Shown in pieces: positions 1-11,909 of a DNA stretch of 64,000 nt. The notes beneath the pieces were generated by a model. It was not told the DNA's origin. It did not search any database and saw only the letters and a list, made by a program, of their open reading frames with translations. Within the stretch, counting starts at the first letter, position 1. Every line of letters starts with the position of its first letter. Origin of the DNA: Glandiceps talaboti (taxonomy: Eukaryota; Hemichordata; Enteropneusta; Spengelidae); contig NC_135562.1 in the NCBI RefSeq assembly GCF_964340395.1, positions 4,216,134-4,280,133 of the forward strand, read 5' to 3'. The position numbers and the translations under genes were made by a program.

Positions 1-1060
1 CATCACATCATTTTCATTTACATGGTTAATTAAATCGAAGGCAGAGTCTGAGGTTTGGTCGGTTGAATCAGACTAAAGTGAGTCTTCATTTGCAAATGAT
101 TTTGACAATGTTAACAACACAGAATAGTAAAGGAAAAACAAAATTAAACTGTGAATCTAAAACACCAGTAAATTGATCAGCCAAATATTGACACTATTCA
201 GCAACAATGTTTAACAACAACATAACGATTTAGGGTAAGTGAATTGCTGTACATTTATTTTGTTATAAAAGCATAGAAACTTGCTGATTATAACAGACTT
301 CTAAAAAGGAAAAAAAATACTCTTTATATCTCCTGTGATATTCTATCAAAAGTTGTAAAGTTGAAAAAGAAAAAAATAATTGAATTTTTTTCAACCCAAA
401 TAATCAGTAAATGAATCACAATATATGATATTTCCTTTTTCCTCACCTAACCTATGTAAATACAACCATCTAAATTACAAATTCATTACATTGCTTACCA
501 GATAACTACTGATTGTTTATTTATGAAAGTAGAATATTGTGTATGCTGTAGATGTATTTGCAAACATTTACACTGCCAACAAGTATTCTTTCCGGTGTTG
601 ATACTTATCAACTCTCAATCATCAAACTCTACTTTTAATATAACAGCACAGTGTGTGGCATCTAAAGACAACTTAGCTTCCGTGACTACATGGGTGTAAA
701 AACTACTTTAATGAGATGGCATTCATCACAAACAGTTCCACGAAGTCTCCATGCATTGATTCTTGGTGCCATCAGTATCTGTCTTCCTATATTTACCAAT
801 TAATACACGACCTATGCACCACCAGGAGGAATTATTTGGTCAAGAAATTGTGAAGTATAAGAGTCCAGTCTATGCAAAATTATGCGTTTTGTATCTTTCA
901 TAAGGATACTTATCTCCTTTTTACCTTTGCTTTAGAATAAGATTTAGACGTGTACCTGCTTCACCACTAACTGTTTGCAGGTACGCAGTTTTCCTTCAAG
1001 AACGTTCAAACTATCAAGCATTGCAGGTTACTTAGGGAGCCTTCAGTATTTACAAGGGGG
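1..1060. other. Non-coding, left edge
   Basis: AT-rich sequence with short A and T runs and stops in all frames. It probably lies in an intron of the minus-strand DED gene, whose next exon I could not find here. Confidence 0.4.
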
Positions 1061-1374
1061 CAGAGGAAATCACATATGGTCTGTTAAATAAAACATGACC
1101 CTCCCCCCCCCCATTCTCCATTTATAAAAAAGTGACCCTTCCCCTTGTCCCATTTTGTAAAACATGACCCTCCCCATGGCAGTTGCATGTACTGAACGTT
1201 AATCAATATTTTCATTATATGTATACATACAATTAAATGATTTTGACTCTGTATTACAAAGCAATATTTCTACATATAAGGTGACAAACAGTAAAAGACT
1301 GGTTAGTTACATTTCTCTTCTAATAATACACAATCTAGTTAGTATCTAAAACGTGCTTTCCATGTTGCGCATAC

Positions 1375-1559
1375 TCTGCCTGATCTTGGTACTTGTAAAA
1401 GTTCCCTGATACCATGGTCGTCATCATCACGTTCACTTTCAGTATTGCCATTATCAGTGTCACTCTAATCTGACTCACTGGTACTACTGTTCTTGCTCTC
1501 TATGACATTCAAAAATAGATGATCGTCATCATCATAATCGATATCACCATCACCACCAC

Positions 1560-1560
<1 letters not shown>
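1375..1560 (-). pseudogene. Coding-like relic, Ser/Asp/Glu-rich (uncertain)
   Basis: Read on the minus strand, the stretch gives an acidic, serine-rich peptide that ends in VPRSGRVCATWKARF. That composition is unusual for random AT-rich DNA. The frame is broken and has no start, splice partner or neighbouring domain. It may be a decayed part of the surrounding repeat. I cannot name a family. Confidence 0.2.
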
Positions 1561-1595
<35 letters not shown>

Positions 1596-1596
1596 A
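1545..1596. repeat. (CAT)n microsatellite
   Basis: About 16 CAT/CAC units, nearly pure at the right end. The apparent polymethionine frame on the minus strand is only this repeat. Confidence 0.95.
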
Positions 1597-2507
1597 AGGC
1601 GAGATGGTACACTCAACAAAATGTTTTTATAAAACAATTTTCTTACAATACATACATATATATTTTTATTTTTTTTATTTTGGCAAGTAAAATAAATGTT
1701 AAGTGCTAATCTCATTTTTACATCTCAAAACACACTAAACCAATTTACAATAACTCTTCAATTTGGTCACAAAACTACGGATTGTAAATTTCGACCCTCC
1801 CCAAACATTGTAATGCAAAATATGACCCTCCCTCAAGAACAGGTTTGTAAAATGTGACCCCCCCCCCTCCACACACACACACATGCACACCCAAATCAGA
1901 TATATAATTTTGATGACAATTCTATCACGATTAAAACAATGTTCGACCAACTGTATCTCTTATTAGCCTGTCAAGCTGTGTTAAAACTACCTACTAGCAG
2001 CACGTATCTCCATTGATCACAGTTAAATTTTTCACCAGTGGGGTTTTAAGTAGAGTAGATAGGGACGCTGTGTGATATCTAATCTGGTATAATAAACAAA
2101 GTTGTAAAGTTGTGTTGTATTCTAAGAGTAGTTGCTAATTTAACATCATATGTGGCAGTTGTTTTTTATCATCTACATGAAGTGAGTAAGTGTATGTGTA
2201 TGTGGTGCCATATTATCCATGTAGTGACTAGCCAGCCTTAGTCTTATCAACAATTTGTTTACACTTAAACATCAGCAGGGAATGGAAGATTACACTGTGA
2301 TCAATAGAAAACTTGCTGCCAGTAGGTTGTTTCAGCTCAGCTGAGACAGACAAAGACTGAGATACAGTTGGTTGAACATTGTTGTAATATGGTTGGAAAA
2401 TAATGTTAACTACATATTCCCTAAATGGCTTTACGTCATTGTGTGTATCCAAATGTTTTATGGGGAAGAAGACGCAAGATTTCAAATAGAATGTAGCATC
2501 TACTAAC

Positions 2508-4747
2508 TTCATCTAGTGCTTCAACATCAGCCCCTTCCTGCAAACATTGTTGCACAACAGCATTCTCACCACATTTAGCTGCCTCCAATAAAGCTGCGTT
2601 TTTAACTGAAACATTGAAATTACATGCAAATGGATGTAAGTCAACGTTGAGACTATTCAAAAATTTTCAGAAAATAATTTCCAAGCTTTACAAGACAGCA
2701 CCAACATGTAAAGTAACTACATAGGATGAAATATTGAAATATACTTAATTTGATAGCATCTTGACAGTAAGAGGTTGGGGGAAGAGCTTGAGACTGGGAT
2801 GTGTACACCTCATGTGGGGGGGGGGGGTCCGAGGGGGTCTCCCTCTAGAAGCCCTAGAGGATTTTTACTCTTAAAGCCAATATTTAGGCTATTCAGACCC
2901 TTTCAAGCAATAACTTAATCCATGCTTTACAAGACAGCGCCATCAAGTATAACTTACACAGGGTTGAAATATGTTCTTAAACAGTTAAATGGCATCGTTA
3001 TATACATGTAGTAAAGGTCAGCACATCTAATGGTAGTATCATTGGTAGTATCATTGATTTGGATTTTAAGGCAATATTAGACTATCTTGGCAAACATTTC
3101 ACATCTTTAAAAGATAATATCATCTCAAATTAGTATACGGTGAAAATATCTAAGAAAATTTTAATACCATTATGACAGTAAAAAGGTTGTTGGTGCATCT
3201 GATTGTTGATTGAATGCATGAGTGACCTCTGGGGTGAGGGAGTCCTTGGGGTTTTCCCCTGGTAGATCTGCAGTTTTTTGCTTCTATTAAGGCAATGTTT
3301 AGGTTATTCATAGCCTTTGAGGCAATATTTCCAAGCTTCAAAAAGCTAACGTAAATGTAAGTTTTAAATGAGTTTCCCATGTCACATAAAAATGGGCCCG
3401 TAACATTTGTATAGGGGCAGTAATATTGCATGTATAGTAAAGTCACCGGTATGTTAGAGAACTTTAGGTGGTCATACCTAGTGTGCAATAGAAACTGGAA
3501 TCTGATGAGATGTGGTGATTTGTAGTGTCAATAACATGCAGTGTCCAAAATAGAAAGTGTATTAATCCCTTCTGACAAGTTCATACTGACGAGTAGAATT
3601 TAGATTAACTTCTTTTATAAACTATCTATGAAGACTACCATTACGAAACCTTCAAGTTCACTTTTGCCCCAAACTGCAATGTAAGTGAAGCGTTGATTGC
3701 GAAACAGCCAAGCATTTACACGACATGTTCTGTAACTAGTGTGGTAGCTAGGTAATACATGTATATGTATATGTATAGTTATTTTTGAACTAATAAGTAA
3801 TTAAAAAAATCATGTAAGAAACAGGGACAAGAACAAATATTTATAAGAACCACATTTCAGACAAGACTATATGCCATTATAGAAAAGGATTTATTTCATC
3901 CATCACAATCCAAAACACAATGCCCCCCCCCCTCCACAATTTTCAAAACAGCATGACCTACTGCAAATTTCAAAAACAGGGTGACTCCTTAGAATAGAAA
4001 TATAGGCGAAGATATACCATCTGGTTTAACCCACATACAGTAGAAACGTCAAATCAAATATCGAAACCAATTCCTCCATCTAATTGACAGACATTCCCCA
4101 AAGGGTTCTAAGCTGCACAAAATATTCAACAGAGGTAACATCAAAGTGAGCTATAGCTGTATGGGGAATTTGGCATCCATCGTAAGAGCACACAAATAAT
4201 AAAAAATCATCGAACCCCCTAAGAAAACAATCAATATGGCTTGTGACTGTCGGAACAAGGACATGTGCCCCCTCCCCCTCCCCCCTCAAAGGAAACGCCT
4301 ATTTAACATCGTATACAGTGCTAATGTCAAGACGGACGATATCAGCAAGCAATATATTGGTTTAACGGATAACACTTTAAAACCCCTAACACCAACCACA
4401 AGCAATCTGAGCTATCAAAACATGTCTGTAACTTAAAGGGGAAAATCCAAGTGTATAGCGTTGACTGGTCAGTCATCACAAATGCGAATTCCTAATTCAA
4501 ATGTATCGAAGCAGTGTGAACTTTGCCAGTCACAAAGGTAATTTATTAAATAAACGTTCAGAATTAATATCAAAGTGGCAACATCAAAATAGTTATGTAT
4601 TGACCAGCTTCCACTGTGGCAGTCATATCGTGTGGAATGGAAGTTTTGAACTTTGAAATTGGAACTTCATAGAACTATATTTTTTAGTCGTCTGATGATC
4701 GCAACAGCGTGAAACACTTTGTAACGGCTCTTGTGCATCTTACTTGA

Positions 4748-4803
<56 letters not shown>

Positions 4804-6529
4804 GTATATGTGATGCATTGTGATGTATATGTCCCTCAACCATTATATATGTTCTCCAATGTTCAAACTAAACTTACTAGATGTTTCAGAGAGGGTACTG
4901 TAGATGGAAAATATCTTGCAGGCAAATTTGATCATAATATAAAATCACAGTAAAGTTCAAGAATTATTCATAAATTGTGAATGAATATCAATACGACGAA
5001 TCCTAAGTACAGAATCATATATATGTATTCATTCATTGACGAAGCTGCTGCAGAGAACAATTTCAAAAGTACACAATATTTTGAACAAACTTCATACGAT
5101 AACATCGATTACTCGTTTGTGTACCAACAGAGACTCCGCCAGAATAGGAAATAACAATTAGCTGGTAATAAGCAGTCACAAGCAACTTGATATCTAAAAT
5201 ATAATCTCGTCTCACCTGCCATTTCACCCTCGTGCATGCTTATTTCAAGGAACTTTCTGCACCTCAGGTAATCTTCGTCTCGGATAGTTACGTTCAGGAT
5301 ATTTTCCTTGTCATGGGAACTCTCGGGAATAATGTCAAACACAGCGTTTAGCAGTTCATCATCAATAATAACGCTATTGAAGGATTGTTGTAACTCGCCA
5401 CTATTGTACTTGAACCACAACCTATCAACGCCCTCAACGTTTAAACCCTCAACGATAATTTCAATGCAACCTGCTAGTATACTGTCTTGAGTTACGTCAG
5501 CAATGTGGAATATTGCTTTTGAGAGTTTTTTAGGATTATCTTTTAGTCTTTTCCTCACTTTAGTTAGCAATGCAATCCTTTTCCAGAATATTTTCAAGTT
5601 TGGGCAGTAAAGTTTGATCGGAAGATCTCCTAGTCAGAACAAAAAACAGAATCAAATTTAATGCATTATAGTATATTCTTAGCAAAATGTCAACGGAACA
5701 AGATGAGCGATTTGGTAATGTGATAAGTTAGTCTTTTTTGGGGGTATTTAAGACCGGTTCAACCTAACACCTATGCTATGAACTTTTGATTTCCTACTCT
5801 GCATTATCATATGCATATAATCACTTTCTATTCCTGTGCATTTCTTTTGAGATATCGCCTTTCTCACCTACACAATCTACAACACAAAGTAAGATCCTTT
5901 TGCCATAAACCAATATCCTGTGTTTAAAGATAACTATTCCTGACCGATATCAGATATTCTCCTGAAACGCGCTTAATTTGTTATGTTTAGGAAATGCACA
6001 AAAGACATTTCTACCAGCCCTGCCTCGCATGACCATTCGTAACGTTAGTGTATTTACCCTCTTATTACGTGTCGAAACTGCTGTGGCACTGGTTTCAAGA
6101 GGGTTACTTCCAATAATGTTTTTTCAGTCTCTCCTATGATACAACAAAATACAAGAAAACATTCAACCTCACTCTTTTCGCCCTTAAATTGTTACAAAAT
6201 ATATCTTGTGTTCACCTACCTGGTTTCAGTTTCTTTCGATGGCCTTCATTTTCTAGGTATTCTATAACCTTCCTTTTCAGTCGCTTTTTCCCTAATTCTT
6301 CAAATACATGCAACAGGAAATCCATATCACAACTTGAGATTTTGTCCCTGTCCATTAATTCATTAAATATCTCTAATCCTGAATTTAAGGATTCTAGATC
6401 TCGCCTTGGTATTGTTCCATGAAGAAGTTGTTTTAGACGTTTTACGTCCTTGTCTTGGAGGTCATTGTCCAGAGAATTGAACAGTATAATGTGACCGGGC
6501 AAAAAACTTCTCTCTCTTGCCGTTGCCAT
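2508..6529 (-). CDS. DED - TRADD-N-like - ankyrin adaptor, 5' part (partial)
   Basis: Three exons join in phase: 6529-6220, 5629-5216 and 2605-2508. All introns are GT-AG and every junction is phase 1. The start is the ATG at 6529. Exon 1 encodes a death effector domain (about residues 9-97), with the family pattern of a hydrophobic first helix, an IPRRDLESLNSGLEIF segment and a FLLHVFEELG helix. The usual RxDL motif of helix 6 is altered to KKRL. Exon 2 encodes a domain resembling TRADD-N-like domains of invertebrate death adaptors, with the motifs GCIEIIVEGLNVEGVDRLWF, YNSGEL, DDELL and RDEDYLRCRKFL. Exon 3 begins an ankyrin-type segment (NAALLEAAKCGENAVVQQCL, EGADVEA). The last donor (GTTAGT) is intact, so the gene continues off the left edge. 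The likely role is as a cytoplasmic adaptor in apoptosis or innate immune signalling; that is inference from domain content. The DED assignment is strong and the TRADD-N assignment good. The downstream protein is unknown. Confidence 0.8.
2645..3400. repeat. About four diverged tandem units of ~190-240 bp
   Basis: The phrase (A/G)(G/A)(C/T)TATTC...TTTCCA(A/T)GCTT(T/C)A(C/A)AA(G/A)... recurs at about 2650, 2887, 3078 and 3301. Between these, the phrase GACAGTAA(G/A)A(A/G)GTTG recurs near 2763 and 3174. The copies differ by many substitutions and indels, so the array is old. It lies beside the ankyrin exon, in the intron towards the TRADD-N-like exon. Confidence 0.5.
3401..5100. other. Intron of the DED gene, no coding signal
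   Basis: Intronic sequence between the ankyrin and TRADD-N-like exons. It holds a poly-C relic at 3922 and a (TA)n tract at 4750-4798. Short open frames here lack splice support and domain content. Confidence 0.6.
4750..4798. repeat. (TA)n microsatellite
   Basis: About 24 perfect TA units. It is likely hypervariable. Confidence 0.97.
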
Positions 6530-8055
6530 ATCTTTATCCCTTTTGAAGTGATATATTGTTTCTGTTTAAATGTACCTAACACGATGAAAGAACGACGAAA
6601 ACGTCATCTAACCTGCTGAGGAAAACGCAAACATTTTAGACTTACAGAATATAATTATCATATAGGTGTGCAACGTTAACTAGATTTCTAACGACGTTTA
6701 TTATACTACGACTTTCACACACCTCTAACCAGTGACATTATTGCATGCATATATTCAAACGTGATGTCATGTACACTGTAGTATAAAGAAATTTAAGAGC
6801 TGCCTACTGCTATTGTGACTCTGGTATGTGACATGCTCTTGGCAGCGGTCGTGGCGGTCGCGAGGAGTATAAATTACTTAGGTCGTCTATGCTGATTCAG
6901 GAAATATTCTCTTCGTATCGATTGGGTGGGGGTTTCCTGTTTGAAGTCCTGTGTGTTTATTAGATGTTCGCAATAAATGAATTCGCATTAACTGTACCAC
7001 CAAAATTTATGGTGTTACTGCAGTTCTATAATTCTTTGTTTGGTTTTATTACGTTTGTAAATATTCATCCCACAAATGGGAACAAACTTGACTTTGCCGA
7101 AATCGCTATTTAGCGACGGTTTACTCCACCTTACGCTGACGCTACTCTTAGAGAAGCCATATATCAGGAGACGAAGTGTTGTTGTATATAGGTATGGGTC
7201 TAAGTAGTGGCAATGGTTAATATGTCACAAGAAACGTAGTTATCGCACGTACACTATCGAAAATACATATAGTTGGACTTTGATGTATCTTCCTCGCCAT
7301 TTTTTGCATTCGAATTTAACAGAAAAGAAAACATAGCAGTTTTCGAGTACAATTACATGATTAGCGTTTATATGCCCACTATTACTATGTGCTTGACTTG
7401 ATGTAGAATGGTCCACAACTCGTGTATAAGTACAAGGAGTAATTAAACTGTTCAAACTTACAGAATATAGGTATGCATGTAGTCTAGATTTCTGACATCC
7501 TGGTTATTGACGACCACTGCATTTGTACCACAACTTCAACACATCTGGTCCACAAGGAAACACATGATCCAGTTGTAGTGTCCCCAGCCCGTTTACTCTA
7601 TCATTGTACACGTTTACCAAGTCTCTCACACTTTAAAGTCACTCGATTCAACATGACCTTAAATTACATATGGATCTCGGACTGGTACAGTGATAACAGT
7701 GCTAGTGATCCGATCAAGGACTGCACTGTTATAACTGTATTTACGATGTCGACCTTTAGACGCTTTGGGTGCATGGTTATGAAGATATACTTATTTCAAG
7801 CAGTGTGCCATCGCGATCTCAAAAGATAGCATGCCCCCCCCCCCCTCCCCAACCCATCAGTAGAATACACTAAAGTATAAAAGAAGAACACTTGCAAACA
7901 GAAAAAACGAACAAACCAATTGCAAAGAGATATTTCACAATTTAAAAATCAACACAACGTATAAATTATACAGATAAACAGGTATTAATGGGCCTCAGAG
8001 GCCAGGTATATCAAAAAAGGCCTGAAAGGAAATAATTATATTTTGCAAGTGTACA
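6530..8055. other. Upstream region of the DED gene, gene-free
   Basis: No supported exon. The region must include the 5' UTR and promoter of the minus-strand DED gene, but no TATA box or convincing 5' exon was found. A poly-C run lies at 7834-7845. Confidence 0.45.
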
Positions 8056-8060
8056 TCATG

Positions 8061-8142
8061 ACAGTACAATGCAGTACAGTACAGTACAGTACAGTACAGT
8101 ACAGTGCAAAGCAGTGCAGTGCAGTACAGTACAGTACAGTAC
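8061..8142. repeat. (ACAGT)n microsatellite
   Basis: About 15 pentamer units ACAGT with a few GCAGT variants. TCTAGT-type units follow it (8152-8180). Confidence 0.95.
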
Positions 8143-8281
8143 ACTCTATTCTAGTCTAGTCCCCAGGGTCTAGTCCCTATATGGTATAGTTAAACTACAG
8201 ACTTAGAGGTGTTTAGATTGGGAATTGTTCATGACATGATGATCCCATCAGTGATCATATGCAAATCATAGGTCTAAACGT

Positions 8282-8579
8282 TAGACTCTCTCACAGTCCT
8301 GGGTAGCTTCGCTTTACTAAAATTAAAGCTAAACGAATTATTGTGTATGTACCGATACCAGCTATATAACCGTACTCGAATATCCTTGTACTGTGCCCTC
8401 ATCGACCCATAGAGATAACCACGCTTTGACGTGTGACTGCGACGCACTGTGTTTTCGCGAAGCTCGGGCTTATTCGAGTACGGTCATGGAGTACGTTATG
8501 TGATGGTATCGGTACATACAAAATAACTCATTTGGCTTTAATTTTACAGTAATTCGAAGCTACGAAGGTTGTGAGTCTA
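8282..8579. mobile_element. Fold-back DNA element (MITE-like), ~300 bp
   Basis: The left arm (TAGACTC, GTAGCTTCG, AAAATTAAAGC, TGTATGTACCGATACCA, CCGTACTCGAATA in order) is repeated in inverted order and orientation on the right, ending GTGAGTCTA. The arms are about 100 bp each with moderate divergence, around a GC-richer loop at about 8402-8470. It has no coding capacity. The superfamily is unknown and the target duplication is unclear. Confidence 0.7.
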
Positions 8580-8774
8580 GTCAAAAAGTGTGTCTTATTG
8601 GTCAAAAATATTATAGAATTCCAAAACTACTGACGACGCCAGCTCTCATATCAACCGATACCACTGTAGTAATAATTCAATAGTACAGTAGTAGTATGTG
8701 GGTCAAGTATTCATATGATGCCGCAATATACTGTAAATTTTAGTCAACTACTGCGACATTCAATATAAACTAAG

Positions 8775-8892
8775 CGCATGAGATACTATCTCGTGAGCAC
8801 GATTTATAGTATCTCGTGCTCACAAGATAGTATGTCATGCTCACAAGATAGTAAGTCGTGCGCACAAGATATTATGTCGTGCTCACGAGATT
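8775..8892. repeat. ~24-bp minisatellite, five units
   Basis: Units of the form CTC(A/G)(C/T)(A/G)AGATAGTATGTCGTG recur about every 24 bp. The first unit (GATACTATCTCGTGAGCACGA) is inverted relative to the rest, so the array starts with a small palindrome. Confidence 0.75.
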
Positions 8893-8970
8893 TTTTATTT
8901 TTTTTATTTTACAAAATGTCCCTTACTGGCTTTCATACGTGGTCTTCTTTTTCAATGTAAATTTTTTTAA

Positions 8971-9272
8971 GTGGCCATATGGATGAGGGATTGGGTATTT
9001 ATTTTGGACTTTTAATTTATAGAAAAATGTTATCATGGTTTCCAAACTGAAAAATATATGTGACACAACATATGCCAAGTCCTTGCTTGTAGTTTTCAAT
9101 GAATTGCAAATGATTAATAAATATATATTGTTTGGCTTTTTGCAATGTATTAAGAGACAAACACAGACTTAGACAATGTTGTTTCACATTGATTCCTCGG
9201 GTACGCAGCCATGATAAAATTGTTCTATAAATAAAAAATCCAGAATAGCCAAGCCTAATCCATATGGCCACT
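8971..9272. mobile_element. TTAA-flanked palindromic MITE, copy 1 (diverged)
   Basis: It is flanked by TTAA on both sides (8967-8970 and 9273-9276). The ends GTGGCCATATGGATGAGG and ATCCATATGGCCACT match the two 346-bp copies at 47411 and 55404. Its interior is much diverged and about 45 bp shorter, so this is the oldest of the three. Confidence 0.75.
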
Positions 9273-9639
9273 TTAAAATTGTTCTTTGCATGGTAAATAT
9301 TCATGTTATTACAGAGATTACTTGTTGTCTTCACACATATACTAGCAGTGGTACTTGCCAATGCATTGCAAGAACGACAAGTCTTCATGGAAGACATTAC
9401 CCTAAAAAAGTATTTCTTGTAGTGACTACAACAAGTTCTTTAGTTTGTACATCATGTCGCAGGCTGTCAGTTCAAAAAGGACAACAACAATGGCATGGCC
9501 TTTAAGGCAATCAAAAAAGATACACTGACAACACCTGAAAGGGTTGTTCATTTCTTATCTATTGTGTGTAGATCCTTGACAATTTCAGGCACATTAGCAT
9601 TAATATTTATATTATCTTAATGATTTCAAAATTGGAAGA

Positions 9640-9985
9640 CATAGCTATTTGACCCTGAAGATGGAGGTCAAAGTCAGTGCATCATTAAAAAGCTCATCAT
9701 TTATAACCATGACGAAGGCACTTGAATAGGGTCTCTATCTGTAAAGCATCGAGTTATCGGCCAAAATGTGAATATTTATGACAAATATGGCCGCCACGAA
9801 GTGATGTGTATATGCAGACTATAGCATGACATTTGTACAAGGTTTGGTTGAAATTGGCACATGCATATTGGAGATACAGGTGGATACGGACGGACAGATG
9901 GAAGGACGGAAGGTTGGAGGGACAGACGAATGGAACCCAACGTAGTAGCCCCCATCCGGCTTCACCCTTTGGGGGCTAAAAATGT
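9640..9985 (+). mobile_element. Dispersed non-coding repeat ending in GGAC-rich tract and hairpin
   Basis: It contains the phrases ACAAGGTTTGGTTGAAATTGG and GGTGGATACGGACGGACAG, and ends in a terminal hairpin (TAGCCCCCA...TTTGGGGGCTA). This organisation, a GGAC-rich tract before a short palindromic tail, is common in repeats of marine invertebrates and suggests a SINE-like element. A relative with a CCTCC...GGGAGG hairpin lies at 50405-50485. The family name is unknown. Confidence 0.5.
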
Positions 9986-9989
9986 TATT

Positions 9990-11560
9990 GGATACCTGCG
10001 TGCAAATGATATACAAATGGGGCGCAGATTTTTGTGGTACAGTGACACAGAACATGATGGCACAGTATCTTTTTTGAATAGCTATTTCAGATAAATATAT
10101 GTAATAATAACAGAACCCCATTCAGTGAGATTCCAGTGAGGGTACTCAGGGGGTATTTGCACTCATTAATGCAGTGTTTTCTGCTAGTTGCACTTTCATT
10201 TGCTTCGCCTGTGGAAGTACTGCCACAGATAAAACTGCAAGCGCTTGTATGGCAAATACTCCACAAAGGTTACGGCCGAACATTAGCAATGAGGTTTATT
10301 GTGGGTTCCTAATGCACACAGATTGTTAGCAATGATGGAGATTGTATTACTTAAACACAACACACTTGATATTCTGTTCCAAAAAACTTGACTTTATTTC
10401 AGTGACTTATTTGTCATTTGGTGACAAGTTACCTCAATTTCACATCAAACAATAAATCACTTCAGTTTCCGCATATTATCATCCAGAGAGAAAAAAACCA
10501 TCCACACGATGCAAAAATCCATTATCAAGTTAATTATTTTACATTTTATGTATCATTATCTGTATGCCACTATATACAATGCTTACTTGTTTGTAGTTTT
10601 TCTTTTTTTCATTTTTTTAATACAAATTTTGGAAAATATATGCGCAGGCATTGGCAGTGACTAGCTTGTACAAATTGTACACAAGTAAACCTAAACAATG
10701 GAAAAAGGAAAATAACTCAAAACTAGCAGTAAGTACAAGAAACATAACTTGTATTTTGACAAGACTTTCATCTCGGAGCCCAACACTACAAATGGGTGTT
10801 GTAACTCCAATACAACTCACACCACTATAGAGAATAGTTGTCTGAGATCACAGTTAGAAAAAAACTCTGAAAATTTGAAGTCTGAATTACTCATATACTT
10901 CATTGAGCTTAAGTCATTGGAAATCCCCAATACTAAAAGCCCGCAAGTATTCCACATGATCTGTAGATGTTAACCATTGCCGTAAACCACAGCCTCTTTT
11001 ACGGCACCGTCCAAGCCCACACCATTATTTCGCAGTATCGTGGAAGAAATAACAGCTCTGGTTTGCGAGAATGAAGTTATCATGACCTGAATTCCAGATT
11101 ATACACCTCATAATATGAAGTGTAACTTTCTCTTTCTCACAGACAAGCTATTTAGAAGACAATAGGGTTGAAATTTGCAACCATTTTTTTTTAAACATAA
11201 TTATTCTATCATGGTAAGATACCTTGATGTCTATGACTTCATTTAAGCATTGCATTTATGCATCATACTACATCTAGATACTACATCTAGACAAACAAAT
11301 TCTTAGGTGATCTAAAATTCTGGATACTGTTTTTCCTCTGACCTTATCTTTCTTAAATCAAGCAGTTAGGATTATTTGTCGAGTCATATACACATCTAAC
11401 TTGTCTACAACATGAGATAATTTCAAAGGATACAACCTTACACATGCTTAAACCCTAATGTCTGAATCCCATGTCTTTGATTACTACTGTCTTTTCATCG
11501 TATCCATGACAATTAAATAGGATTATTCTTTTTATACATCTGTATTTAGCTTGTCTAAGT
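9990..11560. other. Gene-free interval
   Basis: AT-rich sequence with no recognised gene. A 74-codon open frame at 10749-10973 has no domain or splice support. A weak relative of the segment at 40085-40250 (in inverted orientation) lies at 10140-10260. Confidence 0.45.
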
Positions 11561-11569
11561 GGTCCAATT

Positions 11570-11905
11570 GTATTGTGACTCCCTAGCCTGGGTAGAAAAT
11601 GTACACTTGAACAGCCAATACAAATTAAGTTTGTACTAGGTCTATGACGTGACTCCCTAGCCTGATAGCAAATGTATGATGGAAAACCTGACAAATTAAG
11701 ATTGTTCTAGGAGGTCTGTGATGTAACTCCCCAGCCTGATAGCAAGTGTATGATGGAAGTCAATACACATTAAGGTTGTCCTAGGAGGTCTTACTGTGTT
11801 GTGACTCCCCAGCTTGATAATAGATGTATGATGGTGGCATAGTCAATACAAATTTAGTTTGCATTAGGTGGTCTAACTAGATTCTGACACCCTAGTTTAA
11901 TATAA
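11570..11905. repeat. ~78-bp minisatellite, 4-5 units
   Basis: Units start with GTGACTCCC(T/C)AGCCTG and carry AAATGTA(T/C)GATGG and AATTAAG(A/T)TTGT(A/C)CTAGG. Units begin near 11575, 11650, 11720, 11800 and 11880, with decreasing similarity rightwards. Confidence 0.75.
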
Positions 11906-11909
11906 ATGT

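Larger units (their letters stand above)
1085..1870. repeat. Repeat with recurring TTTGTAAAAYATGACCCTCC motif
   Basis: The motif TTTGTAAAA(C/T)(A/G)TGACCCTCC or close variants recurs at about 1085, 1140-1175, 1785-1830 and 1845-1870, next to poly-C runs. A related piece (poly-C, then CAAATTTCAAAAACAGGGTGAC) is at 3920-3985. It looks like one degraded dispersed element with a low-complexity interior. No coding module for mobility was recognised. Confidence 0.4.

Noticed and set aside
1509-1715. 68-residue frame with twelve methionines in a row
   Set aside because: It is the minus-strand reading of the (CAT)n microsatellite.
8971-9276. Minus-strand 126-residue frame overlapping 9017-9397
   Set aside because: It reads through a palindromic MITE and shows no protein family features.
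9290-9505. 71-residue Cys/Thr-rich plus-strand frame
   Set aside because: It starts 14 bp beyond a MITE edge, is mostly low complexity, and has no splice sites or domain I can recognise.
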